NCBI GenBank assembly: GCA_947683625.1
Contig: CANTUR010000837.1
Span: 868,001 to 932,000 of the forward strand
Source of the DNA: Mallotus nudiflorus
Taxonomy: Eukaryota > Streptophyta > Magnoliopsida > Malpighiales > Euphorbiaceae
Direction: 5' to 3'
Length of the DNA stretch: 64,000 nucleotides
The notes beneath the pieces are model-generated. The model saw only the letters and a program-made list of their open reading frames with translations, did no database searches and was not told the DNA's origin. Positions 22,037-34,235 of the stretch are shown here, piece by piece; position 1 is the stretch's first letter; each line of letters starts with the position of its first letter. Position numbers and translations under genes: made by a program.

Positions 22037-23154
22037 AGGATAGACGGATTACAAATCAGACGTCAAATGATAAAGAAATCAAGGAAAGAAAATCCATGAA
22101 AAGAGATAAAGTGAAAGGAAAAGAAAATGAAGAAAGGAGGTAATGGAATGTTACATGCAAAAAAAAAAAGGAAAGTGTATATAAAGTGGAAAATATCCAC
22201 TTTGGTCCTTATACATGGATCCAAGTTTTTTCATTGCAATTTGGTCCATAATTGCATTCTAATTAGGAACATGTTACTAATTAAATCATGACATTCATCA
22301 AATTAATAATTCATTGAATTATTAATACTGCATAATCAATCTGTGATTTTGAATTTTCTATCAAGTATAGAATACATAACAAGATTACATAATTCATTTT
22401 TTGCATTTTACATGCATCATTTCAATTAAAGGATTCATATGCTGCATAGTAGCTATGATATGAATTTCAAATGATTATGTTATGTCCTGCAGAGTGTCAT
22501 AACCTTCATTATGTTATCTACTGCATGGTAGTTATGACATAAACTTTCAATTTCATCAAGACATTCCATAAGAACTATAGCTAGTAAGTTGAATTGAAAA
22601 TCTGCTATAGTTCCTGTGGAACGTCTAGCACTGATGAACTTGAAAGTTTATGTCATAACTACCATGCAGTACATAACATAATGAAGGTTATGACTACTGT
22701 GCAGCATATAACATAATCATTTAAAATTCATATTATAGCTACTGTGCAGCATATGAATCCTTTGATTGAAATGATGTATGTAACAAATGCAAAAAATGAA
22801 TTTTGTAATCTTATTATGTATTTTGTACTTGACAGAAAATTTAGAATCATATATTGATTATGCAGTTTTAATAATTTAGTGAATTATTAATTTGATGAAT
22901 GTCATGATTTAATTAGGAACATGTTCCTAATCAGAATGTAATTATGGACCAAATTGCAATGAAAGAACTTAGATCCATGTATAAGGACCAAAGTGGACAT
23001 TTTCCAATTTATATATACTTTCCTTTTTTTTGCATGTAACATTCCATTATCTCCTTTCTTCATTTTCCCTTCCTTTAATTTTCTGTCTTTTCATTTATTT
23101 TCTTTCCTTGATTTCTTCATCATTTGACATCTAATTTGCAATTAGTCTGATCCT
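22037..23154. other. palindrome centre and divergent upstream regions of the two gene-1 copies
   Basis: The two halves are mirror images. A 10-bp perfect repeat, GAACTATAGC at 22572-22581 and GCTATAGTTC at 22604-22613, flanks a 22-nt unpaired spacer, which sets the centre near 22592. TATA-like boxes lie at about 22175-22187 (facing left) and 23008-23020 (facing right), each some 135-150 bp before its ATG. Each half also carries three degenerate units with CTGCA..GTAG.TATGA (22442, 22487, 22521 on the left). No LTR or polypurine tract is seen here. Confidence 0.8.
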
Positions 23155-25671
23155 ATGGCCTCCTCATCACACAAACAACATGAGAGAGTTAAGACTTTAG
23201 AACGTCAAAGGATTCTACCTCCTCGTTTTCCTTATAATGATCTTGGACTTTGAGAAGACTCAACTATCTTTACTTTGACTCATTTACATACCCATGGATG
23301 CCAAAATGTGGGTAATAAGGTAACTTTTCTTACTTCTATTTATTTCTACAAAAATATCACCTATATAATTAGTAATCAGAGTTAGTTTTAGAGTAGAGAT
23401 TGACATGTATATTAGTCAAAAATGAAAATGCATGGTAAAATTGAAATTAAATTCTGAAAATGTGAAATTTAGCCTCTAGGTTGTCCAAATGAATAATCAG
23501 GTGTTTGGAATTTTGGTCAAAATTCCAGATTTCTGATCGGCCAGGGAATGTTGATCAATATAGTAGAATGTCGATCGGCTTTTCAAAAATTGTTTTGACT
23601 AATCAAATCCTTCAATTTAAATTCTTTGATTAATTAATTATTTTTTTTAAATTAAACTACCGTCCGATGAAGTTCATGGGCTATTTCAATCTAGCTCAGG
23701 AATTATTTCATGGATTGTTAGAGAAGGTGACACGTCTGATTTGGGACTCTAAATTCAAGCATTTCATTGCTACACTTCTGACTATTTAAGGCCGGTCTGA
23801 TCATTACTCTTTATTCACTTTGATCGAGCGATGGTTGGATACTACCCACACTTTTCATACTCGTGCGGGTGAGCTAACCGTTTCACCTATGAGCTTCTCT
23901 GCTATCACTAGGATTGCTTTTGGAGGATCCCGCATTCCATTTGATGTCAACTATTGTAGTCTTTTAGAGCATGCACGGAGTTAGTACGTGCGAGATTTGA
24001 TTGAGTTCGCTCCAACGTGGAAGAATCAAAAGAATGTTCTTCTTTCATCCTTAGTTGAGGGATTTAGACACCTTCCTACTTCTACTCCTCGTCAGATTGT
24101 CCATAAGATGAGGTATTTCCTTTTGATATTATTAGGCATGACCCTCTTTTATGAGATCAATCATGAGGTCAGTATTGCTTTGTTTGGTCCTCTTCGTGAC
24201 TTAGATCGAGTTGCCACACTAGATTAGGGATTTGCCACACTCGCTTATATTTACTATAGATTGGAAAATGTCTATAAAGGTACTGTCATGATGTGTGGCA
24301 TTTGGCACATCTTGTACGTTCTCCTTCCTTTGATCTTTATAGTCTTGCTTTTCTTTGCCTTTTTTAGATATGTTCTCTTTCTTCCAAATATGGAGCATAG
24401 AGATCGGGTTGATTCAAGCCTTTGATGCTTTCAGTTCTGATAGGACCTTTCCTCTAATGATGAGATGGGATCCTTCCCACCTTGCTAGCAATATAAATAC
24501 TTTGTAGATGTATCGTGATTTGTTGAACACTGTCTAGTGGCAACTAGTAAGAAAAAAATAAAATCATTAGTATGTTATAGTTTAATAGAGATTAGACTTA
24601 ATTTCCATAAATTATAGATAAACTCTTATTAGTTGGAGGGTGCTAAGGACATCCAGTGATATAATTTCATGGCAACTACAGTTCACCTTGAGCCTGTGAG
24701 GATCTTGCTCTCTAGTTATGGCTATTTTATGTGGTATTTAAGGGAGCAAGTGTATTGTTGGTCTTCTGGCCCTTCTCAACATCGCATTCCATCTGATGTC
24801 CCTTCCTCTATGCTCCACAGTTCGCATCTTATAGGTTCAAAGCTAAGGAATGCACTATAGGGATATGATGCCTCAAATTTTCTTGAGCATTCTCTACATT
24901 ATCAGTATTTTATCCGTGAGAGCCTCTTGGAGCATGTTCCCATTGATGATGATGAGGTAATTTTTTATTATTTTAGCTTCTACTTCTAAAACCTATGAAT
25001 CACTCCTTCTCTTTATAGTTTGAGGAGGTTCGCTCTTCTATTTATGTGGATGAGGAGATTGAGATTGCTCTAGAGACTGAGGTTGTTCATGATATTTAGA
25101 GTCATGAACCCAGACCTAGTCCTATTCATCATACTCAGCATGTTAGGACTAGTCACGATGGTGCTTTTATGAGCATTACCCTTGTTGATATCTCACTTCC
25201 ATATAGGTCCATGTTCTAATGGGCTCCTACTATTCAAACTCCAGTTGAGCAGCATATGCATTTTAGTGATGCTCAATTTTCTATCTTTTCTCCCATAGAT
25301 GCCTCTCATGTGAGTTTTTTTTACTTGTTTCCTACATAATCTATACACTCGACACTAATGTTAATAAATTTACAAAAAAGGTCCCTCGGACGTAGGTAGA
25401 GCATTTATATGGACTCACCTCATCTCAGAGGTTATTCATTATGCAGGTAATAGATAGTTGGAGGGTAAGTATATGTACAATAAAGATGTAAATTTATGCA
25501 TGCTATGCATGAAATGCACATTATGTGTTTTCTATATGTACAGAGCTACTCGAGCGGTCTAGAGCACGAGATTAAGATGCTTCCTCTGTTATACTTTTAG
25601 ACATCTTTCACCTTGATGACTCTACTAGAGAATGGAGCCCATGGTTGGATTCTAGAGCTCAGGATGATTGA
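23155..25671 (+). pseudogene. right-arm antisense gene 1 (Plant Mobile Domain, seven exons inferred), broken
   Basis: Proposed exons: 23155-23319, 23661-about 24312, 24369-24546, 24633-24956, 25019-25309, 25381-25464, 25544-25671; the donors I can see are GTAAC, GTAAG, GTAAT, GTGAG and GTAAG, and the reading continues across each junction. Exon 1 reads MASSSHKQHERVKTLERQR. Exon 2 has the mobile-domain core HTFHTRAGELTVSP, then GGSRIPFD and LFGPLRDLDRVATLD. Exon 3 has FFQIWSIEIGLIQAF and MMRWDPSHLA. Exon 6 is QRLFIMQVIDSWR and exon 7 is SGLEHEIK. The acceptor of exon 2 is damaged (AC for AG; intact in the left arm). Strand is opposite to its own arm's gag-pol (27722-34235, minus). Several stops, and a deletion in exon 7 relative to the left arm. 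Confidence 0.7.
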
Positions 25672-25990
25672 TTTATGCTATTGGATTTTTCTATCATACT
25701 GTTGTGTTCTGAATTCTGTGTTGAACTAGTCTATGTCTTAATTTAACCTTAAATTAGACTTTAACTAAAAGGATAGAGATTTTAGATAATAAAGATAATT
25801 ATATAATTAGGATAATGATAATTAGATAATTATGCTATTTATCCTCTATCTCTATCCATTTATCCTTATCATTTATCATCCATTATCTCTATCTAATAGA
25901 GGAAGCCTAATTCCATCCAAATTCAACTTCTCTCTTTATAAAGGCTTACAAAAGAACTAGTTTCACTATCCCTTTCTCTTTATTCTCATC

Positions 25991-27301
25991 ATGACTCAAG
26001 CTTCTCTCCAATTGATGAAGAAATTTCTTAAGAGCCTTAATGGTGATGACTAGAATAGGCTTCAACATTTTCATTTCAAGCCCTTAAGATCTTTTCAACA
26101 TCTGAACGTAAATGATAATTTTTTGCATGCTACTACAATGTTCTAGAGCTCAAAAGATCATGTCTTCAGGTTTAATGGCCAGGAGTTGTGTCCTATGATT
26201 GAGGAGTTTACTACTATCCTAGGGTGCTCATTAGATACTACTACTGCTATTACCCCGCATGATTTAGGTATGCAATTCCCAAATATGCTTGTTGCTTTCT
26301 TTGATATGTCCCTAGCTAGTATTCATCTTGTTGCCCATAATTTTAAGACTGTCAATCTATCTTCTTTAATTACTACGTGTGAGACTAAAGGCAAAAATAG
26401 TGCTACTTGGATTAGAATGGTCACTTTCTACTTTTATGCTTAATTCCTCTTGGTCTCTTCACACGGAGATGTCGATACTAGGATTATGAGCATTCTGGAG
26501 CAAGTGGAAGTTGGGTCTGACCCTATGCCAATTATTCTTGCTATGACCATTATTGGGTTGTACAACTTCCAGACCCATCATCGCCTTTCGAGCAGTTTAC
26601 TTCTCCTTCAGGTGTGTAACCAAATCTTTTTCTACCTTAACTTTTGCCTAAGCTGTCCTTTCAAATTTTCAACTTAATAGGCTTGGCCTTACTTTTGCCT
26701 AAGTCATCCTTTTGGGTTTTCAACTTAGCGGGCTTTGATTTTATTTTTTTGTATTTTTCAAATTTGGTTACAAGAGAAGCTGAGCTTGCTTGTTTTTCCT
26801 ACTAATCCTTCATCTTATTAGCTTTATCAGTTGCAATCTCATCCATTGAAGATGAAGGACAGACACACTATGGACCAATGGGTGAATTGGTTACAAGGCA
26901 TTACAAATATTAAGATTATATGGACTTGCCCTTAGTAGAAGCTGTAATTTGTGACCCTCAACTTGTATGATCATTGTGTTCCTATCCCAAGGCTGCACTT
27001 CTCAACTTTCTTTTCTCCTTCCCAACTTTATCATTAGTATGGTTGTCCATAATTCATAGTCACTATTCTGACTAAATTTGAAGGCTTTCCTCTCAGACAA
27101 AATTTCCTAGATATGGTCAAGAGTTTATGGCCTTGTAGGATTCTTGAGCAGAATATACACTCAGATGTTGATACAGCTATTGATGACAATTACAAGACTT
27201 AGGTTATAGTACAAGCTATCGAACCACTAGGGTTTTCTAGATACAAGAGGACTCAGGCTTTAAATGAAGAGTCACAAAAGAAGAAGGAAAGGCATCATTA
27301 G
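25991..27301 (+). pseudogene. right-arm antisense gene 2 (DUF7745-like plant transposon protein), broken
   Basis: TATA-like TTTATAAAGG at 25935-25944 precedes ATG 25991 (MTQASLQLMKKFLKSLNGDD). Exon 1 continues with FRFNGQELCPMIEEF, FFDMSLASIHLVAHN, CETKGKNSATWIRM and RIMSILEQVEVGSDP and ends CTTCAG|GTGTG at 26611. The intron, 26612-26830, ends TTATCAG and contains the CAACTTAG..GGCTT repeat units also found in the pol spacer. Exon 2 begins LQSHPLKMKDRHTMDQWVNW in frame, then GFPLRQNFLDMVKSLWP, and stops at TAG 27299-27301. Two stops inside exon 1 (near 26052 and 26442) break it. Domain name is by pattern only. The gene follows gene 1 in the same direction, with about 320 bp between them. Confidence 0.6.
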
Positions 27302-27721
27302 GAATTGGTCTCATGTTGCTGATTTTAAGCTTTCATGTTTTATTTTCCTTTCTAGTACTTATACATTTTGAATAAGATAGAACATGCAATGCTAGAACAA
27401 AATTTCAATTTCAATTAGGGCCAAAATGAGTACATGTATTACATCACATGATATAACTCCTGTTATCAGCTAGTTCTTTTAAATTTTCTAGTTGAACATT
27501 TTTCTCTAACTAATTTATTTGCCCTAATTTTGGCCTGACTAGCCCTTTGTGGGTTTTCTAGCCAGCGGGACCATCTCTTTTATTTTTATTCTCTAATTTT
27601 TTCCTGTTAGCCCTTCATAGGTTTTTTGAGCAGCAGGAATGTCCTAACTTTTGCATGACTAGCCTTTTCAGGTTTTCCAATCAATGAACTTTATTTTCTT
27701 TATACTACTTTTATATTATTT
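27302..27721 (-). repeat. spacer between right-arm pol end and antisense gene 2, with tandem units
   Basis: Mirror of 17412-17844. Three units of the CTAACTTTTGC..CTAGCCCTTT..GGTTTTC type lie at about 27530, 27600 and 27650. No coding signal. Confidence 0.7.
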
Positions 27722-30700
27722 TTACAAGTAGTATTTCTTAAGGCGATCTAGGTTAACAGGCTCCATGAATTCATTTCCTTCTAGATCTGCTATCTTTGCA
27801 GCTCCCTTAGGCAAAATTGATTTGACTAAATATGGCCCTTCCCAATTTGGTCTAAACTTCCCTTTTAGATCAAATACCACTATTATGGACTGTTTTAACA
27901 CCATCTCCCCGACTTTTATATTTCCAGGCTTCACCTTTTTATTGAATGATCTTGTTATCATCCTCTACTATATTTGAGTATGAAACAAAGCATTCATACT
28001 CTTCTCATCCAGAGATACAAGATGATCATACCTCTTCTGTGCTCATTCACTCTCAGGAGTTTTAGCTTCCATGACTACTCTCAATGATTTGATCTCTATT
28101 TCTATAGGCAAAACAGCTTCACAACCATATACTAAAGAGAACGGAGTTTGATCTATGGTTATTCTAGCTATAGTTATGTATCCCAATAAAGTGAAAGGAA
28201 GAAACTCATAATAATCTTTATAGGTCCTGACCATTTTAGAGTGAATTTTCTTGACATTTTTGTTAGCTGCTTCTACTGCTCTATTAGCTTGACGGTGATA
28301 TGGTGAAGACTTATGATGCTTAACCCCGTACTTCTACAACAATTTTGATGTTTCTACCTGAAACTAGATGCCATTATCTATCAAAATGTGGTATGGAACC
28401 CATATCTGTAAACAAGGCTCTTCTTAATAAATTGTGCCATTTGTTTTGCTTTCATAGCATTGAGAGACTCAGCCTCTACCCATCTAGAAAAGTAGTCTAT
28501 TGCCACAACTATGTACTTATGCCCATTTGATGTTGTCAACCTTATTTCTCCTATGATGTCAATTCCCTAGGTAGTAAAGGGCCAAGCTGACGATAAACTA
28601 TTCAATACTATTGGAGGAAGATGGTTAAGATTTCCATATGCCTGACACTAATGGCACTATCTCACCATTCTAATATAATCCTTTTCCATGCTCATCCAGT
28701 AATACCCTTGTCTGAGTATCTTCTTAGCTAGAATCATCCCGTTCATATGAGAACTGTAAGCCCCTGCATCAATCACTTGTATCACCTCTTCAACTTTATC
28801 CTTTTTGAGGCACCTGAGCTGCATCCCATTCAACATTCTTTTGTATAATACCCCATCATGACTCACATAGTTACGTGCAAGAACATGAAAGGCATATTTA
28901 TCTTTTGTAGTTGCTTCATCTGGATACTTTCCTTCTTCTATAAACCTCTGAACATCATAAAACCATGGTTTCTCTTCAGGCCCTATTCGAACACTCATAA
29001 TCTGTTTACCCCCATAACATGGAGCTCTTGATCCCAAGATTACCAAAGGCTTTATATTTGATCCCGTTACACTATCCCACATCGAAGAGAGTGTTGCCAA
29101 TGCATCTGCCATTTTATTATCCTCTTTCACTTCCCATTCTTTGTTTGCCTAGCTAATCACTAGCATAGAATCCTTGTAAACTAATAGTTCCTTTACCCTA
29201 GCTGTTAGAGCTGCTTCAACTCCATAGGTACATGCTTCATACTCAGCCATATTATTAGTCACCTTGAAGTTTAATTTCTTTACCATCAGTATGGTCTCTC
29301 CTTCTGGTATAACCAAAATTACTTCTTACCTAGTTCCTCCATTGTTTACAGCTCTATCAAAGTAGAGTTTCCACTCATGAGGCTCTACCACTACCAAATT
29401 CTCATCTAGAAACTCTATATTCCACTATTCATCACCCTCAACTACATTCTAAGTGACGAATTCTGCTACTGCCCTTCACATAATGACCTTTGTGGTGATG
29501 TACTCTATATCAAACTCAGTTAGGAGTACTAGCCATCGAGACATCCTTTCAGTCAAAGTAGGTGCCTAAAATAAATACCTTAGAGGATTAATCTTTGAGA
29601 TTTCTTAGACCTTATCAGACTAAAAATAATGCCTCAATTTCCTCGTTGCCCAAATCATGATTAGACATGTCTTTTCTACTAAGTCTTACTTTTCTTCATA
29701 TGGTAGGAGCTTTTTGTTGAGAATAGATTGCATGCTCTATCCCTTTTGGTCCCTCTTGTGCTAGCATTACCCACATTGCATTTTCTTCCAGGGATAAATA
29801 CAAGATCAATGGCTTACCTTGCCTTGGTGGTTTTAATACAGGTAGATTGGCAAGATACTCTTTAATTATTTCAAATGCCTTTTGAAAATCATCATTCCAC
29901 TTCACAGGCTAATTTTTCCTTAAGAGTTTGAAGATAGGGTCACAAATATTAGTAAGCTTTGCAATGAACCTACTAATATATTATAACCTACTAAGGAAAC
30001 CTCTTACTTCTTTCTCAGCCTTTGGTGCTAGCATTTCCCAAATAGCTTTCACTTTATCTGGATCTACTCCAATTCCTCTACTGCTAACTATCTGTCCTAG
30101 AAGCTTTCCTAAAGTAACTCTAAAAATGCATTTCTTTGGATTGAGCCTTAGATTATACCTCTCAATTTGAGCTAAGAACTTGTCCAGAGCTTCAAAATGT
30201 CCTTCTCTTATTTTTGACTTAACTATCATATCATCCATATACACCTCGACCTCCTTATGCATCATGTCATAGAAAAGAGTGCTAGTTGCCCTTTGATAAA
30301 TTGCACCTACATTTTTTAATCCAAAAGGCATTACTTTATAACAGCATGTCCCCCATTCTATAATGAAAGTTGTCTTGATCTTGTCCATGACTACCATCAT
30401 TATTTGATTATAACTAGAGAACCCATCCATAAAGGAGTACATAGCACTTGACGCTGCATTATGCACATTACATCGATGTGAGGTAAAGAGAAGTCATCCT
30501 TAGGGCATGCTTTGTTTAAATTCCCAAAGTCAAAACACATAAGCACTTTACCTTCTTTCTTAGGTACCGACACTATGTTTGCTAACCATTGAGGATAATC
30601 AACTACTTCTAGAAAATTAGCCTGAATTTGTTTAGCAATTTTCTCTCTTATCTTTTCAGTCCACTCTTATCTTAGACTACATAGTTTTTGCTTAATAAGC

Positions 30701-31224
30701 TTCATTTCTGGATAAGTGAGAATGTGATGCTCTACAATTTTCTTGTCTAACCCTAGCATATCCTCCTAAGTCCAAGTAAATACTACCTTTCTTTTTATTA
30801 ATATTCTCTCAAAATTTTCCCTCTCTTCAGGGGTTACCTCATGTGATATGGAAATATTCTTTGGATTATCATTTGTGCCCATATTAAATAAATCAAATTG
30901 AATTGAATTAATGTCAAACATGCATGAATGATCTAAATTATAATGCACAAAACTATCAGGATGCACATCACACATGTAAGCAAAACCAGCATTCATATCA
31001 TTGATCATGGAAAAAATAGAATTTTCATCCTCAAATAGACCGAACATTATTACATCAGTTTCATCATAAAAGACATCAACAAAACTATCACTAATGATAG
31101 TAGCTAAATCTTGGGGTGGCACCTCTTCAGGTGGTAGACACAGCAGCTCTTCAATAACAATTCCCATCCTCTCAGTTGCCAAGTTCATCACTTCCTCTTT
31201 GTTGTCCTTCACCAAATTCTCCAT
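27722..31224 (-). pseudogene. right-arm gypsy pol: RT, RNase H, second RNase H, integrase, broken
   Basis: Read on the minus strand from 31224: MENLVKDNKEEVMNLATERM and CMFDINSIQF (pre-RT), then RT with a frame break near 30480, FMDGFSSYNQ, FGLKNVGAIYQRA and YMDDMIVKS (Met in the second position; the left arm has YVDDM) near 30240. RNase H is at about 29905-29460, the second RNase H at about 29400-29160, and the linker ALATLSSMWDSVTGS near 29100. The integrase zinc-binding part ends at 28657, the catalytic part lies about 28600-28250, and the C-terminal chromodomain-less tail (GEMVLKQSIIV, FRPNWEGPYLV) ends KKYYL at 27722. It aligns with 13760-17411 along its length. It is better preserved than the left copy but has many stops. 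Confidence 0.9.
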
Positions 31225-32757
31225 AATCTAGTCCTTGAAGATCTCAAACCTAGGGACATCTGCTCCAGTAACACTGACTGATTCTTTGGCTTCTAAATAG
31301 TATTTGCCTTCCCCTGGCTTGATGAAGTTATGACTTAGAGGACTCCTATTGTGTCATTTTGATTTTTGAATCCTAGGAATTCTAGACGTCCTTGGTCATT
31401 CTTCCTTAGTCCTTGTCCAAGCTGGTAATTCATGCTCTCCATCATTTTTGCTACTTCGAAACCATTTTAGTCCCATCAAATATCCTAGCAATCTGGAAAC
31501 TAGGGGTGCACACATTTATTTCTGTTTATCCAATATGAATGCCACAACAACATTAGTCCCAGCTTCTATAGTCATAACTTCTCCTTTATAAGGGAATTTT
31601 ATCTTTTGATGCACAACTGAGGGTACCCCTCCCAAGGCATGGAACCATGGTCGTCCCAACAACAAGGCATAGGTGACTAGAATGTCCAGCACGGTAAACT
31701 CAATCCAAAGGTCCTATTTTAACCAGAGCTTGGAATGTCCTCTCCACATTCCTAATGTTGTCATCATCAGCTCTGATTATGAGGTTTGAATCTGTTAAGT
31801 CTTCAGCTTTCAAACCTAAGTTAGACAGGATTTTCAAAGGAGATACATTAATAGTAGAACCATCATCGACCATAGCAAAATTGGTTCTCTTTCCCCTCAC
31901 CTCAGCTAGGATAAATAATGCTTTATTATGGTTTCTTCCTTCTAAAGGCAAGTCATCATCTAAGAACATTATCAGCCCGTGTTTCTTTTCTATAACCATT
32001 GCTACCATAGCCTCTAGAGTAGTGGCTATTTCAATATTCATGTTCGATAAAGCTTTGATAAGAGCCCTTTATGGCTGCTTGAATGCATCAGTAATTCCTA
32101 AATGCTGACATTTGCCTTAGCCTTCTTCAGTTGTTCTAAATCATATCCTCTTTTTGTTTTTCTTTTATCTCTGCATCTTCCATTTCTTCTCTTTCTGTTA
32201 CTCTTTCTATTTTCTTTTCAACTGCTTTATAATTCTTCCCACTTCTACTGACATGATTCACTTTAGGATCATCACTCCATACATCAAAACTACTTAGGCC
32301 TTCCTCATCAGAGTTATACCAAATGTTAATAACTCCAATGATTCAGTCTCTCTTCCCATCTTTCCACACTTCCATTGTGCATGTTTCCTTCCCTTTCAGA
32401 TCTTCCATATTGAGCTTGCCTAAGTGTTGATTTAGCAAATCTTCAACTCCTTCTTGAGATTGTTTAAGAGCCAAAGGTTCATCCTTAAATTCATCACCCC
32501 ACCCTGTAGGCACAATTGATTTAATGGGGATGTCAGCAGAAGCGAGCTTAGAATAGAATACTCTATAATCAAACTTGCCCTAAGGCTTTCCTAATAGATC
32601 TTCAACTCCTCTTGGCAGCTAATCAGGAATTTTAGGCTCTTCTTTTAATGGCTTATCATCAAAATCATCTCCCCAACTTGAGGGCTTAATTGATTCAATA
32701 GGGATATCAGCAGAGGGTGGTTTCGAGTAGAATACTTTATAATCAAACTTGCTTGAG
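31225..32757 (-). pseudogene. right-arm gag-protease spacer and protease, broken
   Basis: The ORF at 32041-31700 (minus) holds the aspartic protease: MFLDDDLPLEGRNHNKALF, then the active-site region AMVDDGSTINVSPLKIL. D-D-G-S/T is usual for Tat protease (gypsy E has VDNGSAINV). Upstream, from 32757 to about 32100, is an acidic spacer with an internal tandem duplication (separate entry). Downstream to 31225 the frame is broken but contains VSVTGADVPRFEIF-like sequence just before pol. This whole segment is missing from the left arm. Confidence 0.8.
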
Positions 32758-32790
32758 GGCTAGCCCAATAAATCTTCCACTCCTCTCTGT
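32437..32790 (-). repeat. tandem duplication in the right-arm gag-protease spacer
   Basis: Two units of about 160-175 bp (starting near 32437 and 32595 on the plus strand) and the beginning of a third near 32769. At protein level each unit reads GVEDLLG, FDY.VFYSK, ADIPI.SI and WGD.F.D.PL. The units differ by many substitutions, so the duplication is old. Confidence 0.75.
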
Positions 32791-34235
32791 GGTTGTCCAA
32801 AAGGTTCTCTATTAGGTATAGGGTTGAGGTCCTTGAAGGAGCTTAGCACTTCTTCTTCGCTAACCCCTGAGTTGATCATCATAGTGCTTGGAGGTGGAAC
32901 ATTTTGGTAGTCTAGGAAAGGGTTATTTCTGGTGTTTGGGTTAGAGTTGAATTTTTTAGGGTTGATGATTTTTCTAGATTCTATCAGGTTTTTGATCTCA
33001 TGTTTTAAGTGGATGCAATTTTCTATGGGATGGCCAGTAGCTTGGTGCAATTTACAGTAACTGTTACGGTCTAAACTAAGCACATTTGGGTTTAATGGCT
33101 TAGAAAAGGTTAAGGGTCAAAGTAGGCTTTTTTGGATTAGTCTCTCTAGGACTTTAGGGAGTGGTTGGTTGAAGTTGGAGAACCTTCAAGGTTTCTAAAC
33201 TACACGCACCTCCATAGCTCGGCTAGTACTTCCCTATTGTGTGCCCCCAATTGAGTAATTTTGGGTTGCTAAGCCTCTAGAATTCTTGTTTTTCTCATTC
33301 TCTATCTCTTCAGCTTGTAGATAGTCATCATATAGATCTATGAAGGTCTTTGGGTTCACCATTTGTAGTCTTTCGACCAAATTAGGTGATACATTATGAA
33401 TAATCATCCTAAGTTGATCCTTTTCATCCAGTTTATTTTTCATCAATCCTGCTTTATTCATGAATCTGGTGAGGAAATCAGAAAAGGATTCATTGGGTTT
33501 TTGCTTAGTCAACTCCAAATCCCTAACAGACACTTCCAATTGAGTGTTATAATCATATTGTTTCAGGAATGCAATACATAGTTCTTTCCAATCAGCCCTA
33601 ACATAATTTTCTAACCCATGGTACCAGTTTATAGCCATTCCCTCCAGTGGCAGTACAACTAGCCTAGCAACTACTGCTAATGGTGCTTTAGTAGTGCTCA
33701 TGGTTGTTGTGCATTAGCTTAAATTAATTCTAGGGTCTCATCTCCTATCAAATTTCTGCAGTTGAGGCATTTTGAATTTTTCAGGCAGCTTATCTCCCTC
33801 CATTTGCAGCATGTCATCAAAGTCAAAAGAATATCCCATTCCTTGTCCTCTAATCAGCTCTTCCATCTTGGACATTTTTTTAGTGAGTGCTTGCATCTGG
33901 TTGGACTCATAATCATGAACCAATTCAAGTGACTCTCTCTTTGCCTTTTCTACCATGTAGTTTTTAACATCTTCTAGTCTCACATCAGTAGCAGGCACAT
34001 TTCTAGTAGCATATTGTCCCTCAACATTATTAGCAGTAGGTGGAGGAGCTACAGCAACAGGTGGAGCTCCAATAGTAGGTGGCTATTCAACAATAGCAGC
34101 AGGTGGTTGTTCAACAACAGGTTGCACTAGCTCAGCCAAAGCCTATCTCAGCTCATCTTGCATCATAGCTCTCATGTCATCCATTAAAGCTCCCTTAATG
34201 TCATCTAAGGTCAACATCTCTAGTTATTGTTCCAT
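32758..34235 (-). pseudogene. right-arm gypsy gag, nearly full length, broken by stops
   Basis: The start at 34235 (minus) matches the left-arm start. Order: MEQ start, proline-rich stretch, VRLEDVKNYMVEKAKRES, coiled coil MQALTKKMSKMEELIRG, DDMLQMEGDKLPEKFKM, then, after stops near 33735, the retroviral-type capsid region PLEGMAINWYHGLENYVRAD and ELTKQKPNESFSDFLTRFM. The zinc-binding part is near 33050 (YCKLHQATGHPIENCIHLKH, a C..H..C motif with one position missing), followed by IKNLIESRKIINP and YQNVPPPSTMMI. Gag builds the particle. Tat gags have this F.MP.L.KFD layout. Confidence 0.87.

Noticed and set aside
22037..23154. A terminal inverted repeat DNA transposon at the centre
   Set aside because: The symmetry does not end after a few hundred bases but continues through both accessory genes, pol, gag and LTR, so it is part of the large palindrome.
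24110..24137. A possible extra intron (GTATTTCC to ATTAG) in gene 1 exon 2
   Set aside because: Only 23-28 bp, too short for a plant intron, and the sequence codes in frame (YFLLILLGMTLFYE).
27765..27977. Open frames antisense to pol, gag and LTR parts (for example 27765, 29928, 31755, 33396, 61323, 63153)
   Set aside because: They are shadows of conserved gag-pol frames on the other strand, with no domain and no conservation between arms.
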